From Scatosoma sp045632625 (GTDB taxonomy: Bacteria > Bacillota > Clostridia > Christensenellales > Borkfalkiaceae), in contig JAZQWZ010000160.1 in NCBI GenBank assembly GCA_045632625.1, positions 1 to 17,107 of the forward strand: DNA of 17,107 nt. The letters are read 5' to 3'. Below the pieces are notes generated by a model that had not been told where the DNA came from, searched no databases, and saw only the letters and a program-made list of their open reading frames with translations. The translations under genes and the position numbers were made by a program. Of this stretch, positions 1 through 7,492 are shown piece by piece. Within the stretch, counting starts at the first letter, position 1. Each line of letters begins with the position of its first letter.

Positions 1-308
1 CGTGGCAAAAATATACGGTTGTTTTCTCCGTCAAAACGGATAAATTTATCGTCCGTCAAGCAAATCGTACAGCTTTTTCCAAGCAATAAAAAGCTATACC
101 CGTCTAAATTTTCAGGCGGTAAACGCATACCTGTCCCCGCCATTTTTTGCTTTTGATGAACAATCCAGCGCTCTTTATCTTGTAAAAACGCAAAAATCCG
201 TTCATCGCCGCAACGCATAGGCGCACGCACCATGACAGTGCCGAAAGCGTCGACCTGCACGGATATCGTTTTACGGTTGGAACGGATAATTTTATCAGGG
301 GTGATCAT
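1..308 (-). CDS. YgjP-like (DUF45) metallopeptidase, N-terminal part only
   Basis: The first 102 codons of a gene that runs off the left edge; the start is the ATG at 308-306. The visible protein opens with a beta-rich segment of the form IIRSNRKTISVQVDAFGTV followed by VRAPMR and a helix ending near WIVHQKQKM. This is the usual N-terminus of YgjP/M48-like (DUF45) zinc metallopeptidases, in which a 'R.KT.S..V...G.V.VRAP' strand pair precedes the helix. The HExxH zinc motif would lie beyond the window, so catalysis cannot be checked. The start is 9 bases after the galE stop, so the gene is probably co-transcribed and translationally coupled to galE; there is no strong Shine-Dalgarno in the gap. 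Family assignment is by sequence resemblance only. Confidence 0.72.
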   Translation of the reverse strand, partial: MITPDKIIRSNRKTISVQVDAFGTVMVRAPMRCGDERIFAFLQDKERWIVHQKQKMAGTGMRLPPENLDGYSFLLLGKSCTICLTDDKFIRFDGENNRIFLP

Positions 309-317
309 ACCGATTGT

Positions 318-1331
318 TTACGCTTCGTAGCCCTTGGGGTTGCCGCTTTGCCATTTCCATTGCGATGCGCACATTTCTTCAATGCCAAACTTCGCTTCCC
401 AACCAAGCTCTTTTTTCGCCTTGTCGGGACAAGCGTAGCAAGCCGCAATATCCCCGGGACGACGCGCGCAAATTTCGTAAGGTAATTTCTTACCACAAGC
501 TTTTTCAAAGGCGTGAATCATATCGAGTACGCTATACCCAACGCCTGTGCCAAGATTATAAATATGCACGCCCGATTGTTGGCAGCGTTCAATCGCCGCC
601 ACATGCCCAAGTGCCAAATCGACTACGTGAATATAATCGCGCACACCCGTACCGTCGGGGGTGTCGTAATCGTTGCCAAACACGTTGATTTTTTGCAATT
701 TACCGCTGGCCACCTGCGCAACGTACGGCATTAAGTTGTTGGGGATACCTTTGGGGTCTTCGCCGATTAAGCCGCTTTCGTGCGCACCTACGGGATTGAA
801 ATAGCGAAGCAAAATGATGTTCCATGCAGGGTCTGCCTTATGCAAATCCTGCATAATGTTTTCCATCATGAGCTTGGTACTGCCATAGGGGTTGGTCGTA
901 GACAAACGACAATTTTCATCGAGAGGCAAGCGTTCGGGATCGCCGTACACCGTTGCCGAGGACGAAAAAATAATCTTTTTCACGTTATGCTTTTCCATTA
1001 CTTTCAAAAGCGAAACGGTACCGCTAATATTATTTTCATAATATTTAAGAGGCATCTTACAGCTTTCGCCCACCGCTTTAAACGCTGCAAAATGGATTAC
1101 CGCGTCAACGGTATGTACGCTGAATATTTCATCCATTTTTTGTTCATCGCGAATGTCCGTTTCGTAGAACGTTACGCGTTTACCCGTAATATCCTGCACG
1201 CGTTTCAATGCTTCAAAGCTGGAATTACTGAAATTGTCCACGACTATTACTTGATACTCTTTGTTTAAAAGTTCCAAAACGGTATGCGAACCGATATACC
1301 CGCATCCGCCCGTTACCAAAACCGTTGCCAT
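318..1331 (-). CDS. galE: UDP-glucose 4-epimerase GalE
   Basis: A complete 337-residue protein, the normal length for GalE, which interconverts UDP-glucose and UDP-galactose in the cytoplasm with bound NAD. The N-terminal Rossmann nucleotide site is GGCGYIG (residues 8-14). The short-chain dehydrogenase catalytic set is present: the SSSATVYG stretch with Ser125, then Tyr149-x3-Lys153 in NPYGSTK. The substrate region RYFNPVGAHESG and the later GTGVRDYIHVVDLA are typical of bacterial GalE. An AGAGGTG ribosome binding site lies about 7 bases before the ATG. It follows the CorC-like gene after 41 bases with no terminator visible, and precedes the ygjP-like gene by 9 bases. It probably supplies UDP-galactose for cell envelope polysaccharide or serves galactose catabolism; no other Leloir genes are in the window. 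Confidence 0.96.
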   Translation of the reverse strand: MATVLVTGGCGYIGSHTVLELLNKEYQVIVVDNFSNSSFEALKRVQDITGKRVTFYETDIRDEQKMDEIFSVHTVDAVIHFAAFKAVGESCKMPLKYYENNISGTVSLLKVMEKHNVKKIIFSSSATVYGDPERLPLDENCRLSTTNPYGSTKLMMENIMQDLHKADPAWNIILLRYFNPVGAHESGLIGEDPKGIPNNLMPYVAQVASGKLQKINVFGNDYDTPDGTGVRDYIHVVDLALGHVAAIERCQQSGVHIYNLGTGVGYSVLDMIHAFEKACGKKLPYEICARRPGDIAACYACPDKAKKELGWEAKFGIEEMCASQWKWQSGNPKGYEA

Positions 1332-1372
1332 ATACGCACCTCTTTTTTCATTTATTCTCTCTGTTTTTTTAC

Positions 1373-2650
1373 TTATTCAGCGTCTTCTTCGCCGTCTTCC
1401 GTTTCTTGCGTAACTTTGGATAATACTTTCAAAACCTTTTGTTTGGTAGCTTTTACCACTTTGATTTCCACGTTTTTAAAGCGGAGCACTTCGCCTACGG
1501 GCGGGATACCGCCGTATTGCTCCGTCGCCCAACCGCCCATAGTGTTGGCGTCAAAGTTTTCATCCTCGTCTTCCAGTTCGTAAAGGGCAAGGAAATCGTC
1601 TAAGGGACATTTACCGTCTACCCAATATTCGCCTTCGTTAATTTCGCCAAACAGCACTTCTTCTTTATCGTGTTCGTCCCAAATTTCGCCCACGAGTTCT
1701 TCCAAAATGTCTTCCAACGTTACGATGCCTACCAAGCCGCCGTATTCGTCGGAAACGGCCGCCATGTGGATTTTATTTTTTTGCAATTCCTTCAAAAGTG
1801 CGGAAATACGTGTGTATTCGGTAGTAAATACAATGTTTTGCACCAAATTTTCCACTTTCTTTTCGCCGCTTAAATATCCGTTGAAAAATTCACGTTCGTG
1901 AATTAAACCGATTACGTTATCAATGGTATCACGATACACTGGCAAACGCGAGAACGCCGTGTTTTTGAATACCTCCAACACTTCGTCCATCGTGCTATCG
2001 ACGTCCACCGCCGTTACGTCCACGCGCGGCACCAAAATATCTTCTACCTTCAAATCGTCAAATTCAAGCGCGGAACGCACGAGTTCCGATTCATCTTCTT
2101 TGAGCGTACCATCTTCTTCCGCTTCGTCGACAAGGGACATAAGCTCTTCGTTGGTAACGGTGTCTTCTTTCTTCAATTTGAACGCTTTTCTAAGTCCGTT
2201 TTTATACAAATCAAAAACCTTACAAATAGGCATCAACACCCAGTAGAAAAGCTGCATCAAGGGATATACAAAGAAACATACTTTTTCGGGATATACGCTT
2301 GCCAAGAATTTGGGCGTAATTTCGCCAACGAGCAACACGACTACGGTCAATACCGCCGTCGATACGGTGGTTGCAATGCTTTGGTCTGCAATCAGTTGTG
2401 CGAACAACAAAGTTCCCAAAGCGGACGCCGTAATGTTGACGATGTTGTTACCTACAAGAATAGCAGTTACAAGCTTATCATACTTATCATCGGCAAAATC
2501 CAACACTTGACGAGCGTGCTTTTTGCCGCTTGTAACCATGCTTTTCAGCTTCATTTTGTTTGCGCAAGAATACGCGGTTTCCGTGCCGGAGAAAAAACCC
2601 GACAGTAAAATCAATATCGCAATCGCGATAGATAGGGGAAAGGGTTCCAT
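1373..2650 (-). CDS. CorC/HlyC-family membrane protein with DUF21 and CBS domains
   Basis: A 425-residue 'hemolysin family' protein. Residues about 1-190 are a DUF21 (CNNM) membrane domain with several hydrophobic segments, opening with LLSGFFSGTETA and containing VGNNIVNI and GEITPK, both diagnostic. Residues about 205-320 are a CBS pair: VEDILVPRVD, SRLPVY, VIGLI and DEYGGLVGIVTLEDILEELVGEI. Residues about 335-413 are the CorC_HlyC C-terminal domain (YWVDGKCPLDDF...GG). Members are implicated in magnesium or other divalent cation efflux or homeostasis; the old name 'hemolysin' is misleading. The very C-terminus is acidic. The gene follows a strong promoter (TTGACA, 18 bp, TATAAT at 2713-2742). 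A GGAGG sits about 16 bases before the ATG, longer than normal, but no better in-frame start exists between them. It is the first gene of a likely operon with galE and the ygjP-like gene. Confidence 0.93.
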   Translation of the reverse strand: MEPFPLSIAIAILILLSGFFSGTETAYSCANKMKLKSMVTSGKKHARQVLDFADDKYDKLVTAILVGNNIVNITASALGTLLFAQLIADQSIATTVSTAVLTVVVLLVGEITPKFLASVYPEKVCFFVYPLMQLFYWVLMPICKVFDLYKNGLRKAFKLKKEDTVTNEELMSLVDEAEEDGTLKEDESELVRSALEFDDLKVEDILVPRVDVTAVDVDSTMDEVLEVFKNTAFSRLPVYRDTIDNVIGLIHEREFFNGYLSGEKKVENLVQNIVFTTEYTRISALLKELQKNKIHMAAVSDEYGGLVGIVTLEDILEELVGEIWDEHDKEEVLFGEINEGEYWVDGKCPLDDFLALYELEDEDENFDANTMGGWATEQYGGIPPVGEVLRFKNVEIKVVKATKQKVLKVLSKVTQETEDGEEDAE

Positions 2651-2688
2651 AAGATGTTGTTCTCATCCTCCAAAAAATAAATAAAATT

Positions 2689-2704
2689 CAAGGCTGTTGC
2701 CTTG
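2689..2704 (-). other. Short stem-loop at the predicted 5' end of the corC-like mRNA
   Basis: On the minus strand CAAGGC, loop AACA, GCCTTG forms a perfect 6-bp stem beginning about 2 bases after the predicted transcription start of the promoter at 2713-2742. It is followed by an A/U-rich stretch ending in six U. It could protect the 5' end of the transcript; the AA directly after the stem makes it a poor terminator. Confidence 0.4.
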
Positions 2705-2712
2705 TATATAGT

Positions 2713-2742
2713 ATTATAATATATTTTTTCCGCATTTGTCAA
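2713..2742 (-). promoter_or_regulatory. Sigma-A-type promoter of the corC-like/galE operon
   Basis: On the minus strand TTGACA (2742-2737) and TATAAT (2718-2713) are both perfect consensus hexamers with an 18-bp A-rich spacer. They lie about 63-92 bases before the ATG at 2650. The rest of the gap to the gene at 2833 is A/T-rich and shows no other gene. Confidence 0.82.
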
Positions 2743-2832
2743 CACGAAAGAAAAGCTTTTCAAGGATTTTTGCGCTTTTTTGTAAAAGTTTGCCCTTTTT
2801 TTGGCTTTTTGCAGGTTTTTTTCCTTTTTTTA

Positions 2833-3372
2833 TTAAAAAAGGGAAATTATGAAATCCGCCAACACGACACCCACCCCCGCCGCAAGTAAAAATTGTACTG
2901 TTGGCAGGTGTAAAATTCGCCCCTTTATTCGCAAAAAAAGCGGATGCAAAAGCCATAAATACAATCCGCCGGCAAACGCCCAGCCCAGCGAACACAATGG
3001 ACAAATTAACCCCTGTAAGTTATAGGCAAACCCATCGTAGTTCCATAAATTCAAACCCATTCCTTTTACAAAAATCAACCCGCCGATATATTCTACCATC
3101 GTTAAAATAAGCCCTGTAAAAAGCAACCAAACCACGCCTTTTACCACTTTATTTTTAATAGGTAGCGACACGTGCGCCAAGCAAAATAGACTTGCCGCGC
3201 CAAAACCGTAAATAGGCAAATACGGACCGAATAACATACCCGGACTTTCCCAAAATCCACTTACAATTCTTCGCACGAATAGCTCGTATATCCAACCAAC
3301 AAGCGCACCGAATAAAAACACGGCGCAAAGCGTATATAGTATTTGCCAAAATGCCTTTTGTTGTTCCTTCAT
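2833..3372 (-). CDS. Putative ABC-transporter type IV (CmpB-family) membrane protein
   Basis: A 179-residue integral membrane protein with about five hydrophobic segments. It matches the small Firmicutes family annotated as 'putative ABC-transporter type IV' (CmpB-like). Recognisable pieces are GWIYELFV near residue 26, the conserved MLFGPYLPIYGFGA, the later LWNYDGFAYNLQGLICPLCSLGW, and a final membrane helix. The family's biochemical role is not established; no ABC ATPase lies next to it, so the name should not be taken as proof of transport. An AGGGGAAA element about 10 bases upstream serves the ATG at 3372. The gene is monocistronic as far as can be seen: an A/T-rich gap with the next gene's own promoter follows it. 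It is divergent from metY across 224 bases. Confidence 0.8.
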   Translation of the reverse strand: MKEQQKAFWQILYTLCAVFLFGALVGWIYELFVRRIVSGFWESPGMLFGPYLPIYGFGAASLFCLAHVSLPIKNKVVKGVVWLLFTGLILTMVEYIGGLIFVKGMGLNLWNYDGFAYNLQGLICPLCSLGWAFAGGLYLWLLHPLFLRIKGRILHLPTVQFLLAAGVGVVLADFIISLF

Positions 3373-3519
3373 TTTTATACGTTTCCCCTATTATTTATGT
3401 AAAAGCAAAGGGGCAGGTATGCGTTGAATGAAATTTTAAACAAAAAAAACATCCACATCGTCTGCATTTTACCGTGTATACTATTTTGCGTAAGCAATAG
3501 CCTTTTATGCAAAAAACAC

Positions 3520-3549
3520 TTGACGAAAATAAGTATAATGTGTTATACT
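3520..3549 (+). promoter_or_regulatory. Promoter of the metY-metA operon
   Basis: TTGACG (3520-3525) and TATACT (3544-3549) are separated by 18 bp, with a TGT extended -10 (3541-3543). The start of transcription should fall near 3556, giving a leader of only about 40 bases. That is far too short for a SAM riboswitch or T-box, so control is more likely through a DNA-binding repressor (see the inverted repeat at 3531-3550). Confidence 0.7.
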
Positions 3550-3550
3550 T
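3531..3550 (+). promoter_or_regulatory. Perfect inverted repeat over the metY -10 (candidate operator)
   Basis: AAGTATAA, a four-base centre TGTG, then TTATACTT: 8-bp arms with no mismatch, lying in the promoter spacer and covering the -10. A dimeric repressor bound here would block RNA polymerase. Which regulator binds is not known from the sequence. A 9-base direct repeat TGCGTAAGC (3487-3495 and 3552-3560) flanks the promoter and may be part of the same control region. Confidence 0.55.
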
Positions 3551-3596
3551 ATGCGTAAGCTTAAAAAAAATAATCAGCAAAAAGGAGAATGGTGTT

Positions 3597-4883
3597 ATGA
3601 ACAAACAACCCAGAAGAGAAACTACGTGCGTACAAGGCGGCTATACCCCAGGCAACGGTGAACCGCGCCAAGTACCTATCATTCAAAGCACCACGTTTAA
3701 ATATGCCACCAGCGAGGACATGGGGAAATTGTTTGACTTAGAAGCAAGCGGGTATTTCTATTCGCGCTTGCAAAACCCTACTTGCGACACGGTAGCCGCT
3801 AAAATTTGCGCCTTGGAAGGCGGCAGCGCGGCAATGCTGTTATCTTCGGGACAAGCCGCATCCTTTTTCGCTGTTTTTAATATCGCAAACGCAGGCGACC
3901 ATGTCGTTTCATCCGCAAGTATTTACGGCGGCACGTACAACCTGTTTGCCGTAACCATGAAAAAGATGGGCATTGATTTCACGTTCGTTGACCCCGATTG
4001 CTCGGAAGAAGAATTGAATGCGGCATTCCGCCCCAACACCAAAGCAGTTTTCGGCGAAACGATTGCGAACCCTGCTTTGACCGTTTTGGATATTGAAAAG
4101 TTTGCCAAGGCGGCGCATGCACACGGCGTACCTTTGATTATCGACAACACGTTTGCTACCCCTATCAACTGCCGTCCTTTTGAGTTCGGCGCAGATATCG
4201 TTACCCACTCCACCACCAAATATATGGACGGACACGGCGTTGCGGTAGGCGGCTGTATCGTTGACAGCGGTAATTTCAACTGGAAGGCGCACGCGGAAAA
4301 ATTCCCGGGGCTTTGCACGCCCGACGATAGCTATCACGGCATTACGTACGTGGAAAAATTCGGGCAAGGAGGCGCATTTATTACCAAGGCGACCGCACAG
4401 CTTATGCGTGATTTCGGCGCAACACAATCGCCGCAAAGCGCGTTTTATCTCAATTTAGGTTTGGAAAGCTTGCACGTACGCATGGAACGCCATTGCTTAA
4501 ACGGGCAAAAGGTTGCCGAGTTTTTACAAAACTGCGACAAAGTGTCTTGGGTAAACTATCCTTCGCTTCCCGGCAATAAATATTACGATTTGGCGCAAAA
4601 GTATATGCCTAACGGCACGTGCGGCGTAGTTAGTTTCGGCGTCAAGGGGGGTAGAAAGGCTGCTGAAAAGTTCATGAAAGCCTTGCGTACTATCGCTATC
4701 GAAACGCACGTAGCGGACGCAAGATCGTGCTGTTTGCACCCTGCAAGCGCTACGCATAGACAAATGAGCGAACAGGAATTGATTGCGGCAGGCGTACCCG
4801 GCGATTTGGTTCGCCTTTCCTGCGGTATTGAACATTACCAAGACTTAATCGACGATATAAAGCAAGCGCTTGAAAGCATTTAA
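3597..4883 (+). CDS. metY: O-acetylhomoserine sulfhydrylase (Cys/Met metabolism PLP enzyme)
   Basis: A 428-residue PLP-dependent enzyme of the Cys/Met metabolism (gamma-family) type. It most likely makes homocysteine from O-acetylhomoserine and sulfide. Visible motifs are YSRLQNPT (55-62), the cofactor-binding SSGQAA, IDNTFATP with Asp183, and HSTTKYMDGHG with the Schiff-base Lys208. The length of about 430 residues, FGETIANP and the DGHG after the lysine favour MetY over cystathionine gamma-synthase or beta-lyase, which are nearer 380-400. The frame is open further upstream, but the start chosen is the ATG at 3597 because an AAAGGAG lies properly before it and the promoter lies inside the upstream extension. 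It is the first gene of a plus-strand operon; metA follows after 40 bases and would supply the acetylated substrate. Confidence 0.92.
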   Translation: MNKQPRRETTCVQGGYTPGNGEPRQVPIIQSTTFKYATSEDMGKLFDLEASGYFYSRLQNPTCDTVAAKICALEGGSAAMLLSSGQAASFFAVFNIANAGDHVVSSASIYGGTYNLFAVTMKKMGIDFTFVDPDCSEEELNAAFRPNTKAVFGETIANPALTVLDIEKFAKAAHAHGVPLIIDNTFATPINCRPFEFGADIVTHSTTKYMDGHGVAVGGCIVDSGNFNWKAHAEKFPGLCTPDDSYHGITYVEKFGQGGAFITKATAQLMRDFGATQSPQSAFYLNLGLESLHVRMERHCLNGQKVAEFLQNCDKVSWVNYPSLPGNKYYDLAQKYMPNGTCGVVSFGVKGGRKAAEKFMKALRTIAIETHVADARSCCLHPASATHRQMSEQELIAAGVPGDLVRLSCGIEHYQDLIDDIKQALESI

Positions 4884-4923
4884 TTGCGGTCGTCCACCAT
4901 TGCATTTTTTGGAGAAAAAATAA

Positions 4924-5850
4924 ATGCCTATTAAAATTCCTAATGATTTACCCGCGGCAAAAACGCTGACGGAAGAAAATATTTTCATTATGACGGAAAC
5001 GCGCGCTATCACGCAGGATATCCGTCCGCTCCGCATTTTAATTTTGAACTTAATGCCTAAGAAAATTGAAACGGAAACTCAGCTTGCACGGTTGCTGGGT
5101 AACTCGCCCTTGCAGGTAGAGCCTACGCTGATGCACACTTCTTCCCATCAATCGAAAAACGTTGCGGAAGAGCATTTGCTTGCCTTTTACAAAACCTTTA
5201 AGGACGTAAAGGACGAATACTTCGACGGTATGATTATCACAGGCGCGCCCGTGGAAATGCTACCCTTTGAACAGGTGGAATACTGGGACGAGCTGTGCGA
5301 AATTATGGAATGGAGCAAAACGCACGTACACAGCACTATGCACATTTGCTGGGCATCGCAAGCAGGACTTTATTATCATTACGGCATTAACAAGCACCTC
5401 ATGCCCAAAAAAGTATTTGGTGTATTCCCGCATACCGTTGATTATAAGCAATCGATTTTATTCCGCGGTTTTGACGATACGTTCATGGTGCCGCAATCGC
5501 GCCACACCACGTTTTTAAGAGAAGATTTGGAAAAGGTAAGCGCATTAAAAATTTTATCTTCGTCTAAGCAAACAGGCGTATACGCCGTATCCACCAAAAA
5601 CGGCAGACAAATTTTCATTACGGGGCATTCCGAATACGACGCATTGACTTTACAAAACGAATACCTGCGTGATTTGTCGCAGGGCAAGGAAATCGCCATC
5701 CCTGAAAATTATTATCCTAGCGACGATCCCACCAAGCCCCCGATGGTGTCTTGGCGCGGACACGCACATTTGCTCTTTTCCAACTGGCTGAACTATTTTG
5801 TATATCAAAGCACGCCTTACGACGTAAATCAAGTACAAAAGGACAAATAA
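4924..5850 (+). CDS. metA: Homoserine O-acetyltransferase (MetA)
   Basis: A 308-residue protein, the full length for the MetA glutamine-amidotransferase-like fold that activates homoserine for methionine synthesis. The catalytic residues align with the known ones: Cys142 in HICWASQAG, and His235 and Glu237 in FITGHSEYD. Residue 111 is glutamate in ITGAPVEML. In the characterised family Glu111 goes with acetyl-CoA and Gly111 (as in E. coli, GAPLG) with succinyl-CoA, so the predicted product is O-acetylhomoserine. That matches the O-acetylhomoserine-using MetY encoded just upstream. A GGAG lies 9 bases before the ATG. The next gene starts 41 bases downstream on the same strand. Confidence 0.96.
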   Translation: MPIKIPNDLPAAKTLTEENIFIMTETRAITQDIRPLRILILNLMPKKIETETQLARLLGNSPLQVEPTLMHTSSHQSKNVAEEHLLAFYKTFKDVKDEYFDGMIITGAPVEMLPFEQVEYWDELCEIMEWSKTHVHSTMHICWASQAGLYYHYGINKHLMPKKVFGVFPHTVDYKQSILFRGFDDTFMVPQSRHTTFLREDLEKVSALKILSSSKQTGVYAVSTKNGRQIFITGHSEYDALTLQNEYLRDLSQGKEIAIPENYYPSDDPTKPPMVSWRGHAHLLFSNWLNYFVYQSTPYDVNQVQKDK

Positions 5851-5891
5851 TCACATACATGGGTGGCTCGTTTGCCCATTTTTGGAGAGTT

Positions 5892-6710
5892 ATGCAAAAA
5901 AGAAAGCTTGGCATTATTGCCGATTGTATTATCAATCAATCCCCCGTTTCTTCGCTGAAAGGCATCAAAGAAGCGGGGTTTGACTGTTTTTTTACCCATT
6001 ACACTGATGAGCCGACGATTGCCGCATTGAAGCAAGAAGGTGACGCTTTAGGACTAGAATTTGAGTTTATCCACGGTCCTTACCATGGTTGCAACGTGAT
6101 GTGGGAAGAGGGGGAAGCCTACCGTCCCTTTTTAGACGATATTTTACGCATGCTGCGCCTTGCGCAAAAATACAAAATAGCAACGGTGATTGTGCATGTT
6201 TCTAGCGGTTGGACTCCCCCGCCCGTAACGGAAAAGGGATTGCAACGTTTTGACGAAATCGTAAATACCGCCAAGGCATGCGGCGTGAACGTAGCGTTTG
6301 AAAATTTGCGCCGTTTGGATAATTTCTCTATCGTGATGGATCGCTATAAAAATTGCCAAAAGGTAGCATTTTGCTACGACGTGGGACATGAGCACTGCTA
6401 CACCCGAAATATCGATTTTCTGGATTATTTCGGGGATAGATTGCTTTGTACGCATATTCACGATAATTTGGGATTTGAGGGCAACAAAAACGGTAACGAC
6501 GATATACACGTGTTGCCATTTGACGGTGATATTAATTTTGAAAAGGTTATGCAAAAAATCAATGCCGTGGGATATACAGGCTCGTTAATGCTGGAAGCGT
6601 TTAACGGCTCGCCGTATAAAGAAGACGGCTTTGCCGCCTATAAAAATTTAACGGCAAAACAGTTTATCGAGCTTGCTTTTGAGAGAGTGAAAACCTTATC
6701 TGAAATGTAA
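5892..6710 (+). CDS. TIM-barrel sugar phosphate isomerase/epimerase family protein
   Basis: A 272-residue protein of the xylose isomerase-like/AP endonuclease 2 TIM-barrel superfamily. The expected divalent metal ligands are visible at the strand ends: Glu137 in VAFENLRR, Asp163 and His166 in CYDVGHEH, His190 in LCTHIHDN, and Glu235 in LMLEAF. FIHGPYHG near residue 60 and LPFDGDINFEKVM near 209 are typical of sugar phosphate epimerases. The substrate cannot be told from sequence. The frame continues upstream into metA, but the ATG at 5892 is preferred: a GGAGAG is just before it (spacing a little short) and the protein then begins with the first barrel strand KLGIIAD. It is the third and last gene of the metY-metA operon and ends at a strong terminator. 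Its link to methionine metabolism is only by position. Confidence 0.85.
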   Translation: MQKRKLGIIADCIINQSPVSSLKGIKEAGFDCFFTHYTDEPTIAALKQEGDALGLEFEFIHGPYHGCNVMWEEGEAYRPFLDDILRMLRLAQKYKIATVIVHVSSGWTPPPVTEKGLQRFDEIVNTAKACGVNVAFENLRRLDNFSIVMDRYKNCQKVAFCYDVGHEHCYTRNIDFLDYFGDRLLCTHIHDNLGFEGNKNGNDDIHVLPFDGDINFEKVMQKINAVGYTGSLMLEAFNGSPYKEDGFAAYKNLTAKQFIELAFERVKTLSEM

Positions 6711-6711
6711 C

Positions 6712-6759
6712 AAAAACCCGCCGATTGCGAAACATTCGCAATCGGCGGTTGCTTTTTTT
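6712..6759. terminator. Bidirectional terminator between convergent operons
   Basis: A perfect 14-bp stem (6718-6731 with 6735-6748, starting CCGCCGATTGCGAA) with a three-base loop ACA. On the plus strand it is followed by TTGC and T7. On the minus strand it is followed by G and T5. It ends the metY-metA operon and the tcdA transcript; the T tract contains the stop codon of tcdA. Confidence 0.92.
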
Positions 6760-7477
6760 ATATGTTTTTTATTAAGTCTTTTATCACTTCGCCTGCGATG
6801 ATTAAACCCATCACCGACGGCACGAACGCTATGCTTGCAGGCACGGCTTTACCACGTTCGTTTTGCTGCGTTTCCCCTAGGGGTTGTTCCTTAGAATAAA
6901 CCGTTTTTACGCCCGTGATACCGCGCAATTTTAATTCCCTGCGCATTACCCTTGCCAACGGACAGCCGCTCGTTTTGGATATATCTGCAACAGCAAACGC
7001 CGTGGGGTCCAACTTGTTCCCTGCGCCCATCGCGGAAACAACAGGAATGTTTGCTTGCTTGCATTTTTCAATCAACGCAATTTTACCGCTGACCGTATCA
7101 ATAGCATCCACCACGTAATCAAAGCCGGTGAAATCAAACGTGTCTGCATTTTCCGGCAGGAAAAACACGTCACGCGTTTGCACCTTAATATTAGGATTGA
7201 TGTCCTTTACGCGCTCAGCCATCACTTGCGTTTTTTGTTTGCCAACCGTAGAATGCAACGCGATAATTTGACGATTGATATTCGACAGGCTAACCGTATC
7301 GTTATCCACAAGCAAAAGCTCGCCCACACCACTGCGCGCCAACGCTTCCACCACGTGACCGCCCACGCCGCCAAGCCCAAACACGGCTACGCGCGACAAG
7401 GAAAGCCGCTGTAAAGCGGCCTTACCTATTAAATTCTCCGTTCTTGAAAAAAGTTCCATATTTCTTAATGATTGCAT
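6758..7477 (-). CDS. tcdA: tRNA threonylcarbamoyladenosine dehydratase
   Basis: A 239-residue ThiF/E1-like adenylyltransferase of the TcdA (CsdL/YgdL) type, which cyclises t6A to ct6A at position 37 of ANN-decoding tRNAs. The N-terminal MELFSRTENLIGK is the family signature (RTE.L.G). The ATP site is VFGLGGVGG (32-40) with Asp58 after LLLVD and the arginine finger region NINRQI. The later VDAIDTVSGK, SAMGAGNKLDP and SGCPLARVMRRELK are also typical. No ribosome binding site is convincing for the ATG at 7477 or for the second ATG at 7459, which would give a protein more like other family members; either start may be right. It lies 15 bases after the upstream secreted-protein gene and probably relies on coupling to it. 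Confidence 0.92.
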   Translation of the reverse strand: MQSLRNMELFSRTENLIGKAALQRLSLSRVAVFGLGGVGGHVVEALARSGVGELLLVDNDTVSLSNINRQIIALHSTVGKQKTQVMAERVKDINPNIKVQTRDVFFLPENADTFDFTGFDYVVDAIDTVSGKIALIEKCKQANIPVVSAMGAGNKLDPTAFAVADISKTSGCPLARVMRRELKLRGITGVKTVYSKEQPLGETQQNERGKAVPASIAFVPSVMGLIIAGEVIKDLIKNI

Positions 7478-7492
7478 ACCTGGTATGCCCGT

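Noticed and set aside
2820..2842. Hairpin CCTTTTTT/AAAAAAGG at the end of the CmpB-like gene as a terminator
   Set aside because: The stem is almost entirely A-T and, in the direction of transcription, is followed by A rather than U, so it lacks terminator character.
3534..3539. TATAAT as the -10 of the metY promoter
   Set aside because: It lies only 8 bp after the TTGACG; the TATACT at 3544-3549 has the right 18-bp spacing and an extended -10.
3373..3596. SAM riboswitch or T-box before metY
   Set aside because: The predicted leader is about 40 bases and the upstream segment shows no suitable multi-stem structure; only the promoter and inverted repeat are evident.
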